Shown here: piece by piece, positions 16,182-25,056 of the stretch | How the letters are laid out: every line of letters starts with the position of its first letter | Numbering within the stretch: position 1 is the stretch's first letter | Source of the DNA: an uncultured Verrucomicrobiota bacterium | GTDB lineage: Bacteria > Verrucomicrobiota > Verrucomicrobiia > Limisphaerales > UBA9464 | Reading direction: 5' to 3' | Length of the DNA: 64,000 nucleotides | Assembly: GCA_903907995.1 (NCBI GenBank) | Contig: CAIVQH010000041.1 | Location: 310,001 to 374,000, forward strand | Notes under the pieces: generated by a model | Databases searched by the model: none | What the model was told of the DNA's origin: nothing | What the model saw: the letters and a program-made list of their open reading frames with translations, nothing else | Position numbers and translations under genes: made by a program

Positions 16182-19100
16182 ATGTCGCGGCGACAGTATC
16201 CGTTTCACCTGATTGAACCGAAGTGGCAGCAGCGCTGGGAGGCCGAACAGACCTTCCGCGCGTGGAATCCGGGCGACTCCGTGCCCGCGAGCCATCCCTT
16301 CGGCGTGCGGCACGAATTGGCCGGCAAGGCCCCAGCCGCATCCGAGCTGCCCCCGAAGTTCTACATCCTCGACATGTTCCCCTACCCATCCGGAGCCGGG
16401 CTGCATGTTGGCCATCCCGAAGGCTACACCGCCACGGACATTCTCGCCCGCTACCGCCGCGCCTGCGGCTTCAACGTGCTGCACCCGATGGGCTGGGATT
16501 CCTTCGGCCTGCCCGCCGAGCAGTACGCGGTGAAGACCGGCCAGCACCCGCGGAAGACGACCGAGGCGAACATCGCGAACTTCACCCGGCAGATTCGATC
16601 GCTCGGCTTCAGCTACGATTGGACCCGCGAACTGGCGACGACCGACCCTGACTATTTCAAGTGGACACAGTGGATTTTCCTCCAGCTCTACAACTCGTGG
16701 TTCAATCCGGCGACGAACAAGGCCGAGCCGATTGAAACGCTGACCTACCCGCCGGAACTGAAACTGGTCATCGAGGATTGGAGGTCCATCACGCTCCAGC
16801 GTAACCCCGGCGATAATTCTTCCCCGGAGGATGACGACGAATTCCGCAAGGCCGCCCAAAAGGCGATGAATGAAGAAGTCGAACAAAGTCGCCGGGCCTA
16901 CCGCGATTCCAAGCGCCTCGCCTACGTCAGCGAAGCGCCCGTGAACTGGTGCCCCGAACTCGGCACGGTGCTCGCGAACGAGGAAGTCATCGACGGCAAG
17001 AGCGAGGTCGGCGGCTTCCCGGTCATCCGCAAGCCGATGAAACAGTGGATGCTCCGCATCACCGCCTTTGCCGAACGCCTACTGGCTGATCTCGACACCA
17101 TCGAGTGGTCCGATTCGCTGAAGGAAATGCAGCGGAACTGGATTGGGCGTAGCGAGGGAGCCCTGGTGGATTTCCAAGTCCAAGGCTCGACCTCCAAAAT
17201 CACCGTGTTCACCACACGGCCAGATACGCTCTTCGGCGCGACCTACATGGTGCTGTCGCCGGAACATTCACTGTTGAAGGAAATCGTCACGCCCGAGCAG
17301 GCGGCGGCGGTGAAGCAGTATCAGGAATTCGCCGCCGGCAAGTCGGACCTCGAACGGACTGAGCTTTCCAAGGAGAAGACCGGCGTCTGGACCGGCGCAT
17401 ATGCCCTGAACCCGGTTAATGGGGAGCAGATCCCCATTTGGATCGCCGACTACGTGCTCGCGAGCTACGGCACAGGCGCGATCATGGCCGTGCCGGCGCA
17501 CGACGAGCGGGACTTTGAGTTTGCGAAGAAGTTTGACCTTCAAATCAGGCCGGTTGTGTTGCCGTCGGCTGACTGGTTCTTAGAACTTCATAGTGAGTCT
17601 CAGAAGCATCTTCCAAAGCAACGGGATTGGGAGCGCATGATCGAGAAGGAAGGCCTCGGGTTGTTCCAAGCGATGGACAAATTGGCCGGGCAAATCGAGG
17701 CCATGTACCGGGAAAAGTGCCACGTCTTTCACAAACCTTTCGTCGGTGAAGGAAGCGCAATTGAATCGGCCAACGGCGAAATTTCCATCAATGGCCTGCC
17801 CACCCAGGAAGCCAAAGCCAAAATCACCGCCTGGCTCGAATCCAAAGGCCTCGGCAAGAAAACCGTGAACTTCAAGCTGCGCGACTGGCTCTTCAGCCGG
17901 CAGCGGTATTGGGGCGAGCCGTTCCCCATCGTCTGGAAGCGTGACGACGCCGGAAACCTCTACCACGAGGCCCTGCCCGAAAGCGCCCTGCCCCTCCTGC
18001 CGCCCGCGCTGGACGACTACAAGCCCACCGCCGACGGCCAACCGCCTCTCGCCCGCGCGAAGGACTGGCTCACGCTGTCTGACGGCTCGATTCGCGAGAC
18101 CAACACCATGCCGCAATGGGCCGGCAGTTGCTGGTACTACCTCCGCTACGCCGACAACAAGAACGCCGCCGCCTTCGTGAGTCCCGAGGCCGAAGGCTAC
18201 TGGATGGGCACCGCTTCTTCCCCAGACCCCAAATCCCAGACCCCATCCCCCAAACCCACGCCCGGCGTGGATTTGTACGTGGGCGGCACCGAGCACGCCG
18301 TGTTGCACCTGCTCTACGCACGGTTCTGGCACAAGGTGCTCTTCGACCTCGGCCACGTCTCGACCGCCGAGCCGTTCTTTAAGCTCGTCAACCAGGGCCT
18401 CATCCTCGGCGAGGACGGCCAGAAGATGTCCAAGTCGCGCGGCAACGTGGTGAACCCCGACGACGTGCTGAAGGAATTCGGCGCGGATGCCTTCCGGCTC
18501 TACGAGATGTTCATGGGGCCGTTGCAGGACGTGAAGCCGTGGAACACCCGTGGTGTCGAGGGCGTCTATCGCTTCCTCGGACGCGTGTGGCGGCTCTTCG
18601 TCGATGAAAAGGCCGAGACCGATTACGAGCAGGCCGAGACCGTCACCTCGGGAACCGGTTCGGCGAACGCCCTGCTGGGCATCATCAAACTGAGTGCCGC
18701 CATCAAGGACGAGCCGGGCACGCCCGCACAGCTCAAGGCGCTGCACGCCTGCATCAAGAAGGTCACGGAAGACCTCGATGCGCTGCGCTTCAATACCGCC
18801 ATCTCCACGATGATGATCTTCGTGAACGAGGCGATGGCCTGGCCCGTAAAGCCGTGGGCCGTGCTGCGCGACTTCCTGCTGCTGCTCGCCCCGTTCGCCC
18901 CCCATCTCGCCGAGGAGCTTTGGGAGAAGCTGCACGCGCTGCGAGCCGACCCCGCCGGGATTCCGTCCCTGAGTTACGCGGCCTGGCCCAAGTTCGATCC
19001 GGCACTGCTGGTCGAGGACACGCTGGAAATCCCGGTGCAGGTCAACGGCAAGCTGCGCGACGTCATCCGCGTGCCCGCCGGCGCGACGAACGCCGAGCTG

Positions 19101-19208
19101 GAGGAAGCCGCCAAGGCCGCCGAGAAGGCCCAGCCCTTCCTCGCCGGCAAGACGGTGAAAAAGGTGATTGTCGTGCCCAAGAAGCTCGTAAACCTCATTG
19201 TCGCCTGA
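16182..19208 (+). CDS. leuS: Leucyl-tRNA synthetase, long form with insertions
   Basis: 1008 residues, well above the usual 820-880. Class I motifs: [12 protein letters not shown] (HIGH form at 75-78) and KMSKS at 748-752; also [17 protein letters not shown] and [20 protein letters not shown]. Extra length comes from three places: about 60-70 residues between LQLYNSWF and [12 protein letters not shown], about 60 residues in the editing region ([19 protein letters not shown] onward, in DNA of lower GC), and a proline-rich stretch at 680-694 encoded by a heptamer array. The cysteines of the usual zinc site after NWCP are absent. Charges tRNA-Leu in the cytoplasm. Confidence 0.95.
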   Translation: MSRRQYPFHLIEPKWQQRWEAEQTFRAWNPGDSVPASHPFGVRHELAGKAPAASELPPKFYILDMFPYPSGAGLHVGHPEGYTATDILARYRRACGFNVLHPMGWDSFGLPAEQYAVKTGQHPRKTTEANIANFTRQIRSLGFSYDWTRELATTDPDYFKWTQWIFLQLYNSWFNPATNKAEPIETLTYPPELKLVIEDWRSITLQRNPGDNSSPEDDDEFRKAAQKAMNEEVEQSRRAYRDSKRLAYVSEAPVNWCPELGTVLANEEVIDGKSEVGGFPVIRKPMKQWMLRITAFAERLLADLDTIEWSDSLKEMQRNWIGRSEGALVDFQVQGSTSKITVFTTRPDTLFGATYMVLSPEHSLLKEIVTPEQAAAVKQYQEFAAGKSDLERTELSKEKTGVWTGAYALNPVNGEQIPIWIADYVLASYGTGAIMAVPAHDERDFEFAKKFDLQIRPVVLPSADWFLELHSESQKHLPKQRDWERMIEKEGLGLFQAMDKLAGQIEAMYREKCHVFHKPFVGEGSAIESANGEISINGLPTQEAKAKITAWLESKGLGKKTVNFKLRDWLFSRQRYWGEPFPIVWKRDDAGNLYHEALPESALPLLPPALDDYKPTADGQPPLARAKDWLTLSDGSIRETNTMPQWAGSCWYYLRYADNKNAAAFVSPEAEGYWMGTASSPDPKSQTPSPKPTPGVDLYVGGTEHAVLHLLYARFWHKVLFDLGHVSTAEPFFKLVNQGLILGEDGQKMSKSRGNVVNPDDVLKEFGADAFRLYEMFMGPLQDVKPWNTRGVEGVYRFLGRVWRLFVDEKAETDYEQAETVTSGTGSANALLGIIKLSAAIKDEPGTPAQLKALHACIKKVTEDLDALRFNTAISTMMIFVNEAMAWPVKPWAVLRDFLLLLAPFAPHLAEELWEKLHALRADPAGIPSLSYAAWPKFDPALLVEDTLEIPVQVNGKLRDVIRVPAGATNAELEEAAKAAEKAQPFLAGKTVKKVIVVPKKLVNLIVA
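18221..18262 (+). repeat. Heptamer array inside leuS
   Basis: Six 7-base units in a row: CCCAGAC, CCCAAAT, CCCAGAC, CCCATCC, CCCAAAC, CCACGCC. The 42 bases keep the frame and encode about 14 residues ([14 protein letters not shown]) immediately before the conserved VDLYVGG segment, where other LeuRS proteins have only a short W-x-P-VD connection. Confidence 0.8.
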
Positions 19209-19272
19209 ACGACGCCATTTGCCCCATTCCCGAGCGGTTAACTTTGCGCTAAGCTTCAGTCCGGTGACCAAA

Positions 19273-19416
19273 ATGACGAAACAAGAACAATGGGTGCTGC
19301 TGACGTTTCTGCTGCTCGTCGTGAGCGGGCTTGCCGGCAAGGTCTGGCTGGCGCGGCGTCCGCCTGCCGTGCTGCCGGCCCTGCCGGGCAGTCCGACCAC
19401 TGAACCCATGCGCTGA
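19273..19416 (+). CDS. Small single-segment membrane protein
   Basis: 47 residues: MTKQEQWVLLTFLLLVVSGLAGKVWL is a short cytoplasmic head and one membrane segment, followed by a basic and proline-rich tail (RRPPAVLPALPGS). ATG 19273 follows leuS by 64 bp and the stop lies 1 bp before the start of the next gene, which supports it as a real gene. Proteins of this shape are common next to the TIGR04138 gene type or competence-like helix-hairpin-helix genes, but no function can be assigned. Confidence 0.55.
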   Translation: MTKQEQWVLLTFLLLVVSGLAGKVWLARRPPAVLPALPGSPTTEPMR

Positions 19417-19417
19417 C

Positions 19418-19825
19418 ATGCCGAAGGATTTTGACGAAGCATTGGAGGCCGTGCTCCAGAAGGACCCGCGTTACCCGCGGGAGGCCTACCATTTTGTGCG
19501 CGAGGCGCTGGAGCATGCCCAGCAGGCGGCCAACCGCGCCAGCGCCGGTGAGACCCGCCACATCTCTGGTCAGGAGCTCCTCGCCGGCATCCGGGAATTC
19601 GCGCTCCGGCAGTTCGGCCCGATGGCCTGCTGCGTCCTCGACGACTGGGGCGTGAAGCGCTGCGAGGATTTCGGCGAGATCGTCTTCAACCTGATCGACC
19701 AGCACATCCTGTCAAAAACCGAGAAGGACAGCCGCGAGGACTTCAAGGGCGGCTACGACTTCACCGAGGCCTTCCGCCGCCCCTTCGAGCCGGCGCAGAA
19801 AAGCGGCCGGAACTGCCAGAATTAG
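19418..19825 (+). CDS. Minf_1886-type conserved protein of Verrucomicrobia/Planctomycetes
   Basis: 135 residues. The sequence (DPRYPREAYHFVREALEHAQ, HISGQELLAGIREFALRQFG, VLDDWGVKRCEDFGEIVFNL) matches the small conserved family TIGR04138 as I remember it, limited to Verrucomicrobia and Planctomycetes. The function is unknown. ATG 19418 directly follows the stop of the small membrane protein gene. It is one of the better lineage markers in the window. Confidence 0.8.
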   Translation: MPKDFDEALEAVLQKDPRYPREAYHFVREALEHAQQAANRASAGETRHISGQELLAGIREFALRQFGPMACCVLDDWGVKRCEDFGEIVFNLIDQHILSKTEKDSREDFKGGYDFTEAFRRPFEPAQKSGRNCQN

Positions 19826-20125
19826 TCTGGCCCATCGGGGACAAGAAGTACCGGCGACAGACCGTCGAATCAGCCCGCCGCCTCCTTTAAACCGGACCTC
19901 GGTGGCGCGAGCGTCCCTACGAGCCGAGGCCGCCCCAGCGAAGGTGGCCCGGCTCGCGGGGACGCTCGCCCCACCCGCACCCTTCCTTTCCCTCCGTCTC
20001 AAATGATGGAGCGAACTTCGGACGCGGAACCTCGGATTTCGATCTTTGGCCCTGCCGAATAATTACTACGCACCCGTACCAATTCATTTGCCAGCTTCCA
20101 CCGGTCGGCGAATCTTCCGGCCGTG
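19826..20125. other. 300-bp gap with a long hairpin, upstream of a PQQ protein gene
   Basis: Contains the long inverted repeat listed at 19901-19975. The last 100 bp, of lower GC content, should hold the promoter of the PQQ gene. No small coding frame is convincing. Confidence 0.5.
19901..19975. repeat. 75-bp long inverted repeat
   Basis: GGTGGCGCGAGCGTCCC (19901-19917) pairs with GGGGACGCTCGCCCCACC (19958-19975), and an inner GAGCCG/CGGCTC pair (19921-19926/19950-19955) extends the stem. No T run follows. It looks like a dispersed palindromic element rather than a simple terminator. Confidence 0.65.
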
Positions 20126-21253
20126 ATGAAGCCGTCCTCGCCCATTCGCCGCGTTGCCGCGCTCCTTTGCCTGCTGCTCGTCCCGCTGATGGTGCACGCC
20201 GCGTCCGACTGGCCGATGTTCCGGGGCCAGCCGTCCCTCGCCGGCACCAGTGACGCCAAGCTGCCGGGCAATCCGGTGCTGAAGTGGACCTTCAAGACCG
20301 GCGGCCCCGTGAAATCCTCGCCCGCCATTGTGGGCGGCAAGGTTTTCTTCGGCGCGGGCGATTCGAACCTCTTCTGTGTGAACCTCGCCGACGGCCAGAA
20401 GGTCTGGGCGTTCCACTCCGATGGTGGCATCGAGGGTTCGCCGTTGGTCCTGGATGGCCGGGTCTTCTTCGGTTCGGACAACACCAATTTCTTCGCCGTG
20501 GACGCCGTCACCGGCAAGGAGGCCTGGCGCTACGGGGTCGAGGACAAGATCCTCTCCAGCGCCAACTGGGTGCAGCCGGCGTCCGGCAATTCCCGGTCCG
20601 TGCTCGTGGGCTGTTACGACTACCGGCTCTACAGCTTCGACGCCGCCACCGGCAAAACGAACTGGATCTTCGAGACCGGCAACTACATCAACGGCTCCCC
20701 CGCCATCGGTGACGGCATGACCGCGTTCGGAGGCTGCGACGCCCTCATCCACGTGCTCGGCCTGGCCAAGGGTGAAAAAATCAAGGAGATCGAGGCCGGC
20801 GCCTACATTGCCGCCTCCGGCGCGCTGGTGGATGGCAAGCTGTATGTCGGCCACTACGAGAACGCCTTCCTGTGCGTGAACCTCAAGGAGGGCAAGATCG
20901 ACTGGACGTACAAGGACAGGGCCTTCCCCTACTTCTCCTCACCGGCAGTCACCAAAGATTTCGTGGTCGTTGGCAGCCGCGACAAACGCCTGCACTGCAT
21001 CCGGCGCGCGACCGGCGAAGGCGTGTGGACGTTCGCCACCCGCGGCAAGGTGGACAGCTCCCCCGTGGTCGCCGGCGACAAGATCGTGGTCGGCTCGGAC
21101 GATGGACGCCTCTACATCGTGTCGCTCGCGGACGGGAAGGAAGTCTGGAGCTACGAGATCGGCCAGCCGGTGCAGAGTTCCCCCGCCGTCGTGGATGGCT
21201 ACATCGTGGTCGGAAGCGAGGACGGTTCCGTTTATTGCTTCGGCACCAAATGA
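20126..21253 (+). CDS. Secreted PQQ-binding-like beta-propeller protein
   Basis: 375 residues with a signal peptide (MKPSSPIRRVAALLCLLLVP, cleavage after VHA) and then ASDWPMFRGQPSLAGT, the usual mature start. At least seven blades with the AADGKEVW-type signature are visible (LADGQKVWAF, AVTGKEAWRY, AATGKTNWIF, ATGEGVWTF, ADGKEVWSY), and repeated 'SSPAVVDGYIVVGSEDG' strands. Probably periplasmic; no catalytic partner is adjacent. The ATG at 20126 is chosen over the GTG 3 bp upstream. Confidence 0.85.
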   Translation: MKPSSPIRRVAALLCLLLVPLMVHAASDWPMFRGQPSLAGTSDAKLPGNPVLKWTFKTGGPVKSSPAIVGGKVFFGAGDSNLFCVNLADGQKVWAFHSDGGIEGSPLVLDGRVFFGSDNTNFFAVDAVTGKEAWRYGVEDKILSSANWVQPASGNSRSVLVGCYDYRLYSFDAATGKTNWIFETGNYINGSPAIGDGMTAFGGCDALIHVLGLAKGEKIKEIEAGAYIAASGALVDGKLYVGHYENAFLCVNLKEGKIDWTYKDRAFPYFSSPAVTKDFVVVGSRDKRLHCIRRATGEGVWTFATRGKVDSSPVVAGDKIVVGSDDGRLYIVSLADGKEVWSYEIGQPVQSSPAVVDGYIVVGSEDGSVYCFGTK

Positions 21254-21307
21254 AACCGCCGAGGCACACCGACAAGCACCGAAAACCGACGGTTAGCTCG
21301 CCTTGCC

Positions 21308-21324
21308 GCAACCCTCCGGGTTGC
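21308..21324. repeat. Small hairpin between PQQ and S10 peptidase genes
   Basis: GCAACCC and GGGTTGC pair around a 3-base loop. No T run follows, so a terminator function is uncertain. Confidence 0.35.
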
Positions 21325-21353
21325 AACGAATCCTTGAACCATAATTTCGACGC

Positions 21354-22976
21354 ATGAACCATTCCGAATCTAACGCCCATCGATTCGCAGAGCTTCCAGA
21401 GGTCCCATCCCAGACGGTCGCTTGGGCTTCGGCACTCTTTCTCTCCTGCCGACTGCTGCTCGCGGTCCTCGGCGGATCATTCATGACGACCGCCTTGGGC
21501 GACGAGGACAAGCCGGCCGCTGATGCGAAGAAGGAGGAGAACAAAAAGGAGGAGCCGAAGAAAATCGTCGGCGTCATCCCCGATGCGACGGCGAAACCGG
21601 TGCTCGTCACCAACACCGTCACCATTGCCGGGCAGGCGGTCACCTATCGGGTAGAGACCGGCATGTTGCCGCTGCTCAAGCCCGACGGATCGTCCAAGGC
21701 GTCGGTCTTCTACATCGCCTACACGCGGCTCGGGGAAACCAATGCCGCCACGCGACCGCTGATGTTCTGCTTCAACGGCGGTCCGGGTTCCTCCTCCGTA
21801 TGGCTGCATCTCGGCGGACTCGGACCGCGCCGGGTGAAGATGAACGAGGACGGCACCATGCCCGCCCCGCCCTTCGGATTGGTGGACAACGAATATTCCA
21901 TCCTGAAGGCCGCGGACCTGGTGTTCATCGATCCGGTGGCGACCGGTTACAGCCGGGCAACGAAGGACGAGAAGGCCGACCAGTTTTTCGGCCAGTCCCC
22001 GGACGTGGAATCGGTTGGTGAGTTCATCCGGCTGTGGACCACGCGCAACCTGCGCTGGCGCTCGCCCAAATACCTGTGCGGCGAAAGCTATGGTGTCTTC
22101 CGGGCCGCCGGGTTGGCGGAACATCTGCATTCGCGTTACGGGCTATACCTGAACGGCGTGGTGCTCCTTTCCGGCGTGCTCGACTTCGCCACGCTGCGGG
22201 AAGGGCCGGGCAATGACCTGCCGTCGCTCGTGTTTCTCCCGGCCTTCACCGCCACCGCGCAATTCCACAAGAAGCTGCCCCCCGACCTGCAGGCTGACCT
22301 GCCCAAGGCGCTCGCCGAGTCGCGCGAGTTCATCAAAAGCGAATACCCCGCCGCACTGCTCGCCGGAGCGTCGCTCCCGGCAGATACCCGCCAGAAGATC
22401 GTCGCCAAGCTGGCGCGCCTCACCGGGCTCAAGCCTTCCGTCATCGAGGACAACGACCTGCGCGTGGATTCGTCCGTCTTCCGCGAGATGCTCTTGCGCG
22501 ATGAGAATCTGATCATCGGCCGCTACGATGCGCGCATCACGGGCCGTGACGGTGACCGGTCAGCCAACGCGCCGCAGTTCGACCCTTCCTACGCTTCGAC
22601 CCTGGGCCCCTTCTCCGCCGCGATGAACGCCTATCTGCGCGAGGAGCTGAAGTTCGAGAACGACCAGCCCTATGAGATTCTTACGGGCGTCTCCCCGTGG
22701 AATTTCGACACACGCAACAGCTTCCCCAGTGCGGCGGACCGGCTGTCCTCGGCCATGAGCCAGAACGCCTACCTGCGCGTGCTCGTGCTCGGCAGCCGCC
22801 GCGATCTGGCCTGCCCCATCGACGGCATCCGCTACAGCATCGACCACCTCCAGCTCGCGCCCGAGCTGCGCAAGAACATCACCTACGCGGAATACGAGTC
22901 CGGCCACATGATGTACGTGAACCTGCCCGACCTGAAGAAACTCCAGCAGGACCTCGAAGGATTTGTGAAACCATGA
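21354..22976 (+). CDS. S10-family serine carboxypeptidase-like protein
   Basis: 540 residues. A membrane/signal segment near residues 22-50 (LFLSCRLLLAVLGGSFMTTAL) precedes a lysine/glutamate-rich linker. The S10 domain shows CFNGGPGSSSVWLHLGGLGP (oxyanion region), CGESYGVFRAAGLA with the nucleophile serine, RRDLACP for the aspartate and YESGHMMY for the histidine. The predicted activity is C-terminal residue release or peptide degradation in the periplasm. Its stop overlaps the next start (ATGA), so it heads a coupled plus-strand run. Confidence 0.88.
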   Translation: MNHSESNAHRFAELPEVPSQTVAWASALFLSCRLLLAVLGGSFMTTALGDEDKPAADAKKEENKKEEPKKIVGVIPDATAKPVLVTNTVTIAGQAVTYRVETGMLPLLKPDGSSKASVFYIAYTRLGETNAATRPLMFCFNGGPGSSSVWLHLGGLGPRRVKMNEDGTMPAPPFGLVDNEYSILKAADLVFIDPVATGYSRATKDEKADQFFGQSPDVESVGEFIRLWTTRNLRWRSPKYLCGESYGVFRAAGLAEHLHSRYGLYLNGVVLLSGVLDFATLREGPGNDLPSLVFLPAFTATAQFHKKLPPDLQADLPKALAESREFIKSEYPAALLAGASLPADTRQKIVAKLARLTGLKPSVIEDNDLRVDSSVFREMLLRDENLIIGRYDARITGRDGDRSANAPQFDPSYASTLGPFSAAMNAYLREELKFENDQPYEILTGVSPWNFDTRNSFPSAADRLSSAMSQNAYLRVLVLGSRRDLACPIDGIRYSIDHLQLAPELRKNITYAEYESGHMMYVNLPDLKKLQQDLEGFVKP

Positions 22977-24322
22977 GCTCCATCACCATCGCTCCGCCGC
23001 CGAAGACCGCCGGTCCGCCCATCCAAAAGGAGACGACCGCCGGCAACTACTTCGTCGCGAACTATCCGCCGTTCGCCTTTTGGAAGCAGGAGGCAATTCC
23101 CGAGTTCGAGGGGGCTCTCGAACGCCCGCCCCGCCCCGGCGTGCCGCTGGGCCTGTACACGCACATTCCGTTCTGCCGGAAGCGCTGCCATTTCTGTTAT
23201 TTCCGCGTTTATACCGACAAGAATGCCGACGACATCAAGGGCTACATCGACACGCTGCTGAAGGAGTTGGCCGTGTATGCCGCCAAGCCCGTCATCGGCG
23301 GTCGGAAGCCGAAGTTCATCTACTTCGGCGGCGGCACGCCCAGCTACCTCTCGCCCGACCAGCTGAAGTTCCTCACGGACGGCATGAAGCGCCTGCTGCC
23401 GTGGGATGAGACGGAGGAGGTCACGTTTGAAGGCGAACCCGGCACGCTGACCGACCACAAGCTTCGCGCCATCCGCGAGCTGGGCGTCACGCGGCTGAGC
23501 TTGGGCATCGAGCACTTCGACGACCACATCCTGGAGGTCAATGGCCGCGCGCATCGGTCGAAGGAAGTCCTGCGCGCCTACAACTACGCCCGCGAGATCG
23601 GCTTCCCCCAGATCAACATCGACCTCATCGCCGGCATGGTCGAGGAGACCGAGGAGAAGTGGAAGGAGGCGGTCGCCAAGGCCGTCGAGCTGCGGCCCGA
23701 CTCGGTCACGATCTACCAGATGGAGGTGCCCTACAACACGGGCATCTACCAGCAGATGAAGGCCGAGGGCAAACTCGTCGCGCCAGTCGCCGACTGGGCG
23801 ACGAAGCGCCGCTGGGTGGACTACGCCTACGGAAAGTTCGAGAAGATCGGCTACACCGTCACGAGCACCACGACAGTCGTGAAGGACCCGGCCAAGGTGA
23901 AGTTCCTCTATCGCCAGGGCCTCTTCAGCGGCGCGGACATCCTCTCCATCGGCGTGGCGAGCTTCGGCCATCTGAATGGCGTCCATTACCAGAATCACCA
24001 CGACTTCCAGCCCTATGTGGACGCCGTGAATGCCGGCCGACTGCCCGTGCACCGCGCCTACACGCTGCCGGATGATGAGCGCTACCTGCGCGAGTTCATC
24101 CTCCAGCTCAAGCTAGGCAGCGTCAGCGCCGACGCCTTCACCCGGAAGTTCGGACGCGATCCGCGCCAGGAGTTCGCCGCGCCGCTGGCGAGCCTAAAGG
24201 CGCAGGGCTTCCTTACGAGCGGAGACGATCGCATCGGCCTCACCCGCGACGCCCTGTTGCAGGTGGATCGCCTGCTACACGAGTTCTTCAAGCCGGAGCA
24301 TAATTCCGGAAGATATGCGTGA
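22973..24322 (+). CDS. HemW-like radical SAM protein (coproporphyrinogen oxidase family)
   Basis: 449 residues. The radical SAM cluster motif CRKRCHFC has cysteines at 68, 72 and 75 (CX3CX2C), preceded by LYTHIPFC as in HemN/HemW. FIYFGGGTPSYL (the GGE-like SAM segment) and EGEPGTLT, LSLGIEHFDD follow. The N-terminal 60 residues are longer than in HemW, and the C-terminal HemN-type domain ends in DGLLQ-like helices. Whether it makes heme, inserts heme or does a different SAM reaction cannot be decided. The start ATG 22973 overlaps the S10 stop. Confidence 0.85.
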   Translation: MSSITIAPPPKTAGPPIQKETTAGNYFVANYPPFAFWKQEAIPEFEGALERPPRPGVPLGLYTHIPFCRKRCHFCYFRVYTDKNADDIKGYIDTLLKELAVYAAKPVIGGRKPKFIYFGGGTPSYLSPDQLKFLTDGMKRLLPWDETEEVTFEGEPGTLTDHKLRAIRELGVTRLSLGIEHFDDHILEVNGRAHRSKEVLRAYNYAREIGFPQINIDLIAGMVEETEEKWKEAVAKAVELRPDSVTIYQMEVPYNTGIYQQMKAEGKLVAPVADWATKRRWVDYAYGKFEKIGYTVTSTTTVVKDPAKVKFLYRQGLFSGADILSIGVASFGHLNGVHYQNHHDFQPYVDAVNAGRLPVHRAYTLPDDERYLREFILQLKLGSVSADAFTRKFGRDPRQEFAAPLASLKAQGFLTSGDDRIGLTRDALLQVDRLLHEFFKPEHNSGRYA

Positions 24323-25056
24323 GGTTGGTCTCAACGTTCAGCCAATCGCCCAGCCACATGATTTCTTCCACCACTCACCAGGAAAAGCACTTCACCGCCA
24401 GCGAAATGGTGCGCGACATCGTCATCGGCATGGCCGACGGCCTGACCGTGCCCTTCGCGCTCGCCGCCGGACTCACCGGCGCCATCGCCCAGAGCAAGCT
24501 GGTGGTGACCGCCGGCTTTGCGGAAATCGCCGCCGGCTCCATTGCCATGGGCCTCGGCGGTTACCTGGCCGGCAAGAGCGCCTGCGAGCATTACGACAGC
24601 GAGCGGGCGCGCGAAGAGCGCGAGGTGGTCGAAAAGCCGGAGGCCGAGGTGCGCGAGGTTGAGGAGGTGTTCGCCGCCTACGGGCTAACGCAGGAGCAGA
24701 CACGCCCGGTCATCGAGGCATTTAAGCGCGACCCGAAGGCCTGGGTGGATTTCATGATGCGGTTCGAACTGGGGCTGGAGCAGCCCGATCCCAGCCGCGC
24801 CCTGAAGAGCGCACTCACGATCGCGTTGGCCTACGTGGCCGGTGGGCTCATACCGCTCACCCCCTACCTGCTCATTCACGAAGCGCACACCGCGCTGTTC
24901 GTCTCGGCCGGGGTGACGCTGGTGGCGCTGTTCTCCTTCGGCATGGTGAAAGGACACTTCTCCGGCACGCCCGCATTACGCAGCGGCGTCCAGACACTGG
25001 TCATCGGCGGGCTCGCGGCCGGGGCCGCCTTTGCCATCGCCAAACTCATCGCATGA
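24319..25056 (+). CDS. VIT1/CCC1-family iron/manganese transporter-like protein
   Basis: 245 residues if started at GTG 24319, which overlaps the previous stop (GTGA) and has GGAAG 6-7 bases upstream; ATG 24358 (MISSTTHQEKHFTASE) is the alternative and fits relatives equally well. VRDIVIGMADGLTVPFALAAGL and AEIAAGSIAMGLGGYLAGKS are the family's first two membrane segments; a charged cytoplasmic helix pair (residues 90-140, E-rich) forms the metal-collecting domain, and three more segments follow. Predicted proton-coupled export or sequestration of Fe2+/Mn2+. Confidence 0.85.
   Translation: MRLVSTFSQSPSHMISSTTHQEKHFTASEMVRDIVIGMADGLTVPFALAAGLTGAIAQSKLVVTAGFAEIAAGSIAMGLGGYLAGKSACEHYDSERAREEREVVEKPEAEVREVEEVFAAYGLTQEQTRPVIEAFKRDPKAWVDFMMRFELGLEQPDPSRALKSALTIALAYVAGGLIPLTPYLLIHEAHTALFVSAGVTLVALFSFGMVKGHFSGTPALRSGVQTLVIGGLAAGAAFAIAKLIA

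Noticed and set aside
17580-19442. 620-residue open frame antisense to leuS
   Set aside because: High GC keeps antisense frames open; the composition is shadow-like (RRRG/H-rich), with no domain and full overlap with an essential gene.
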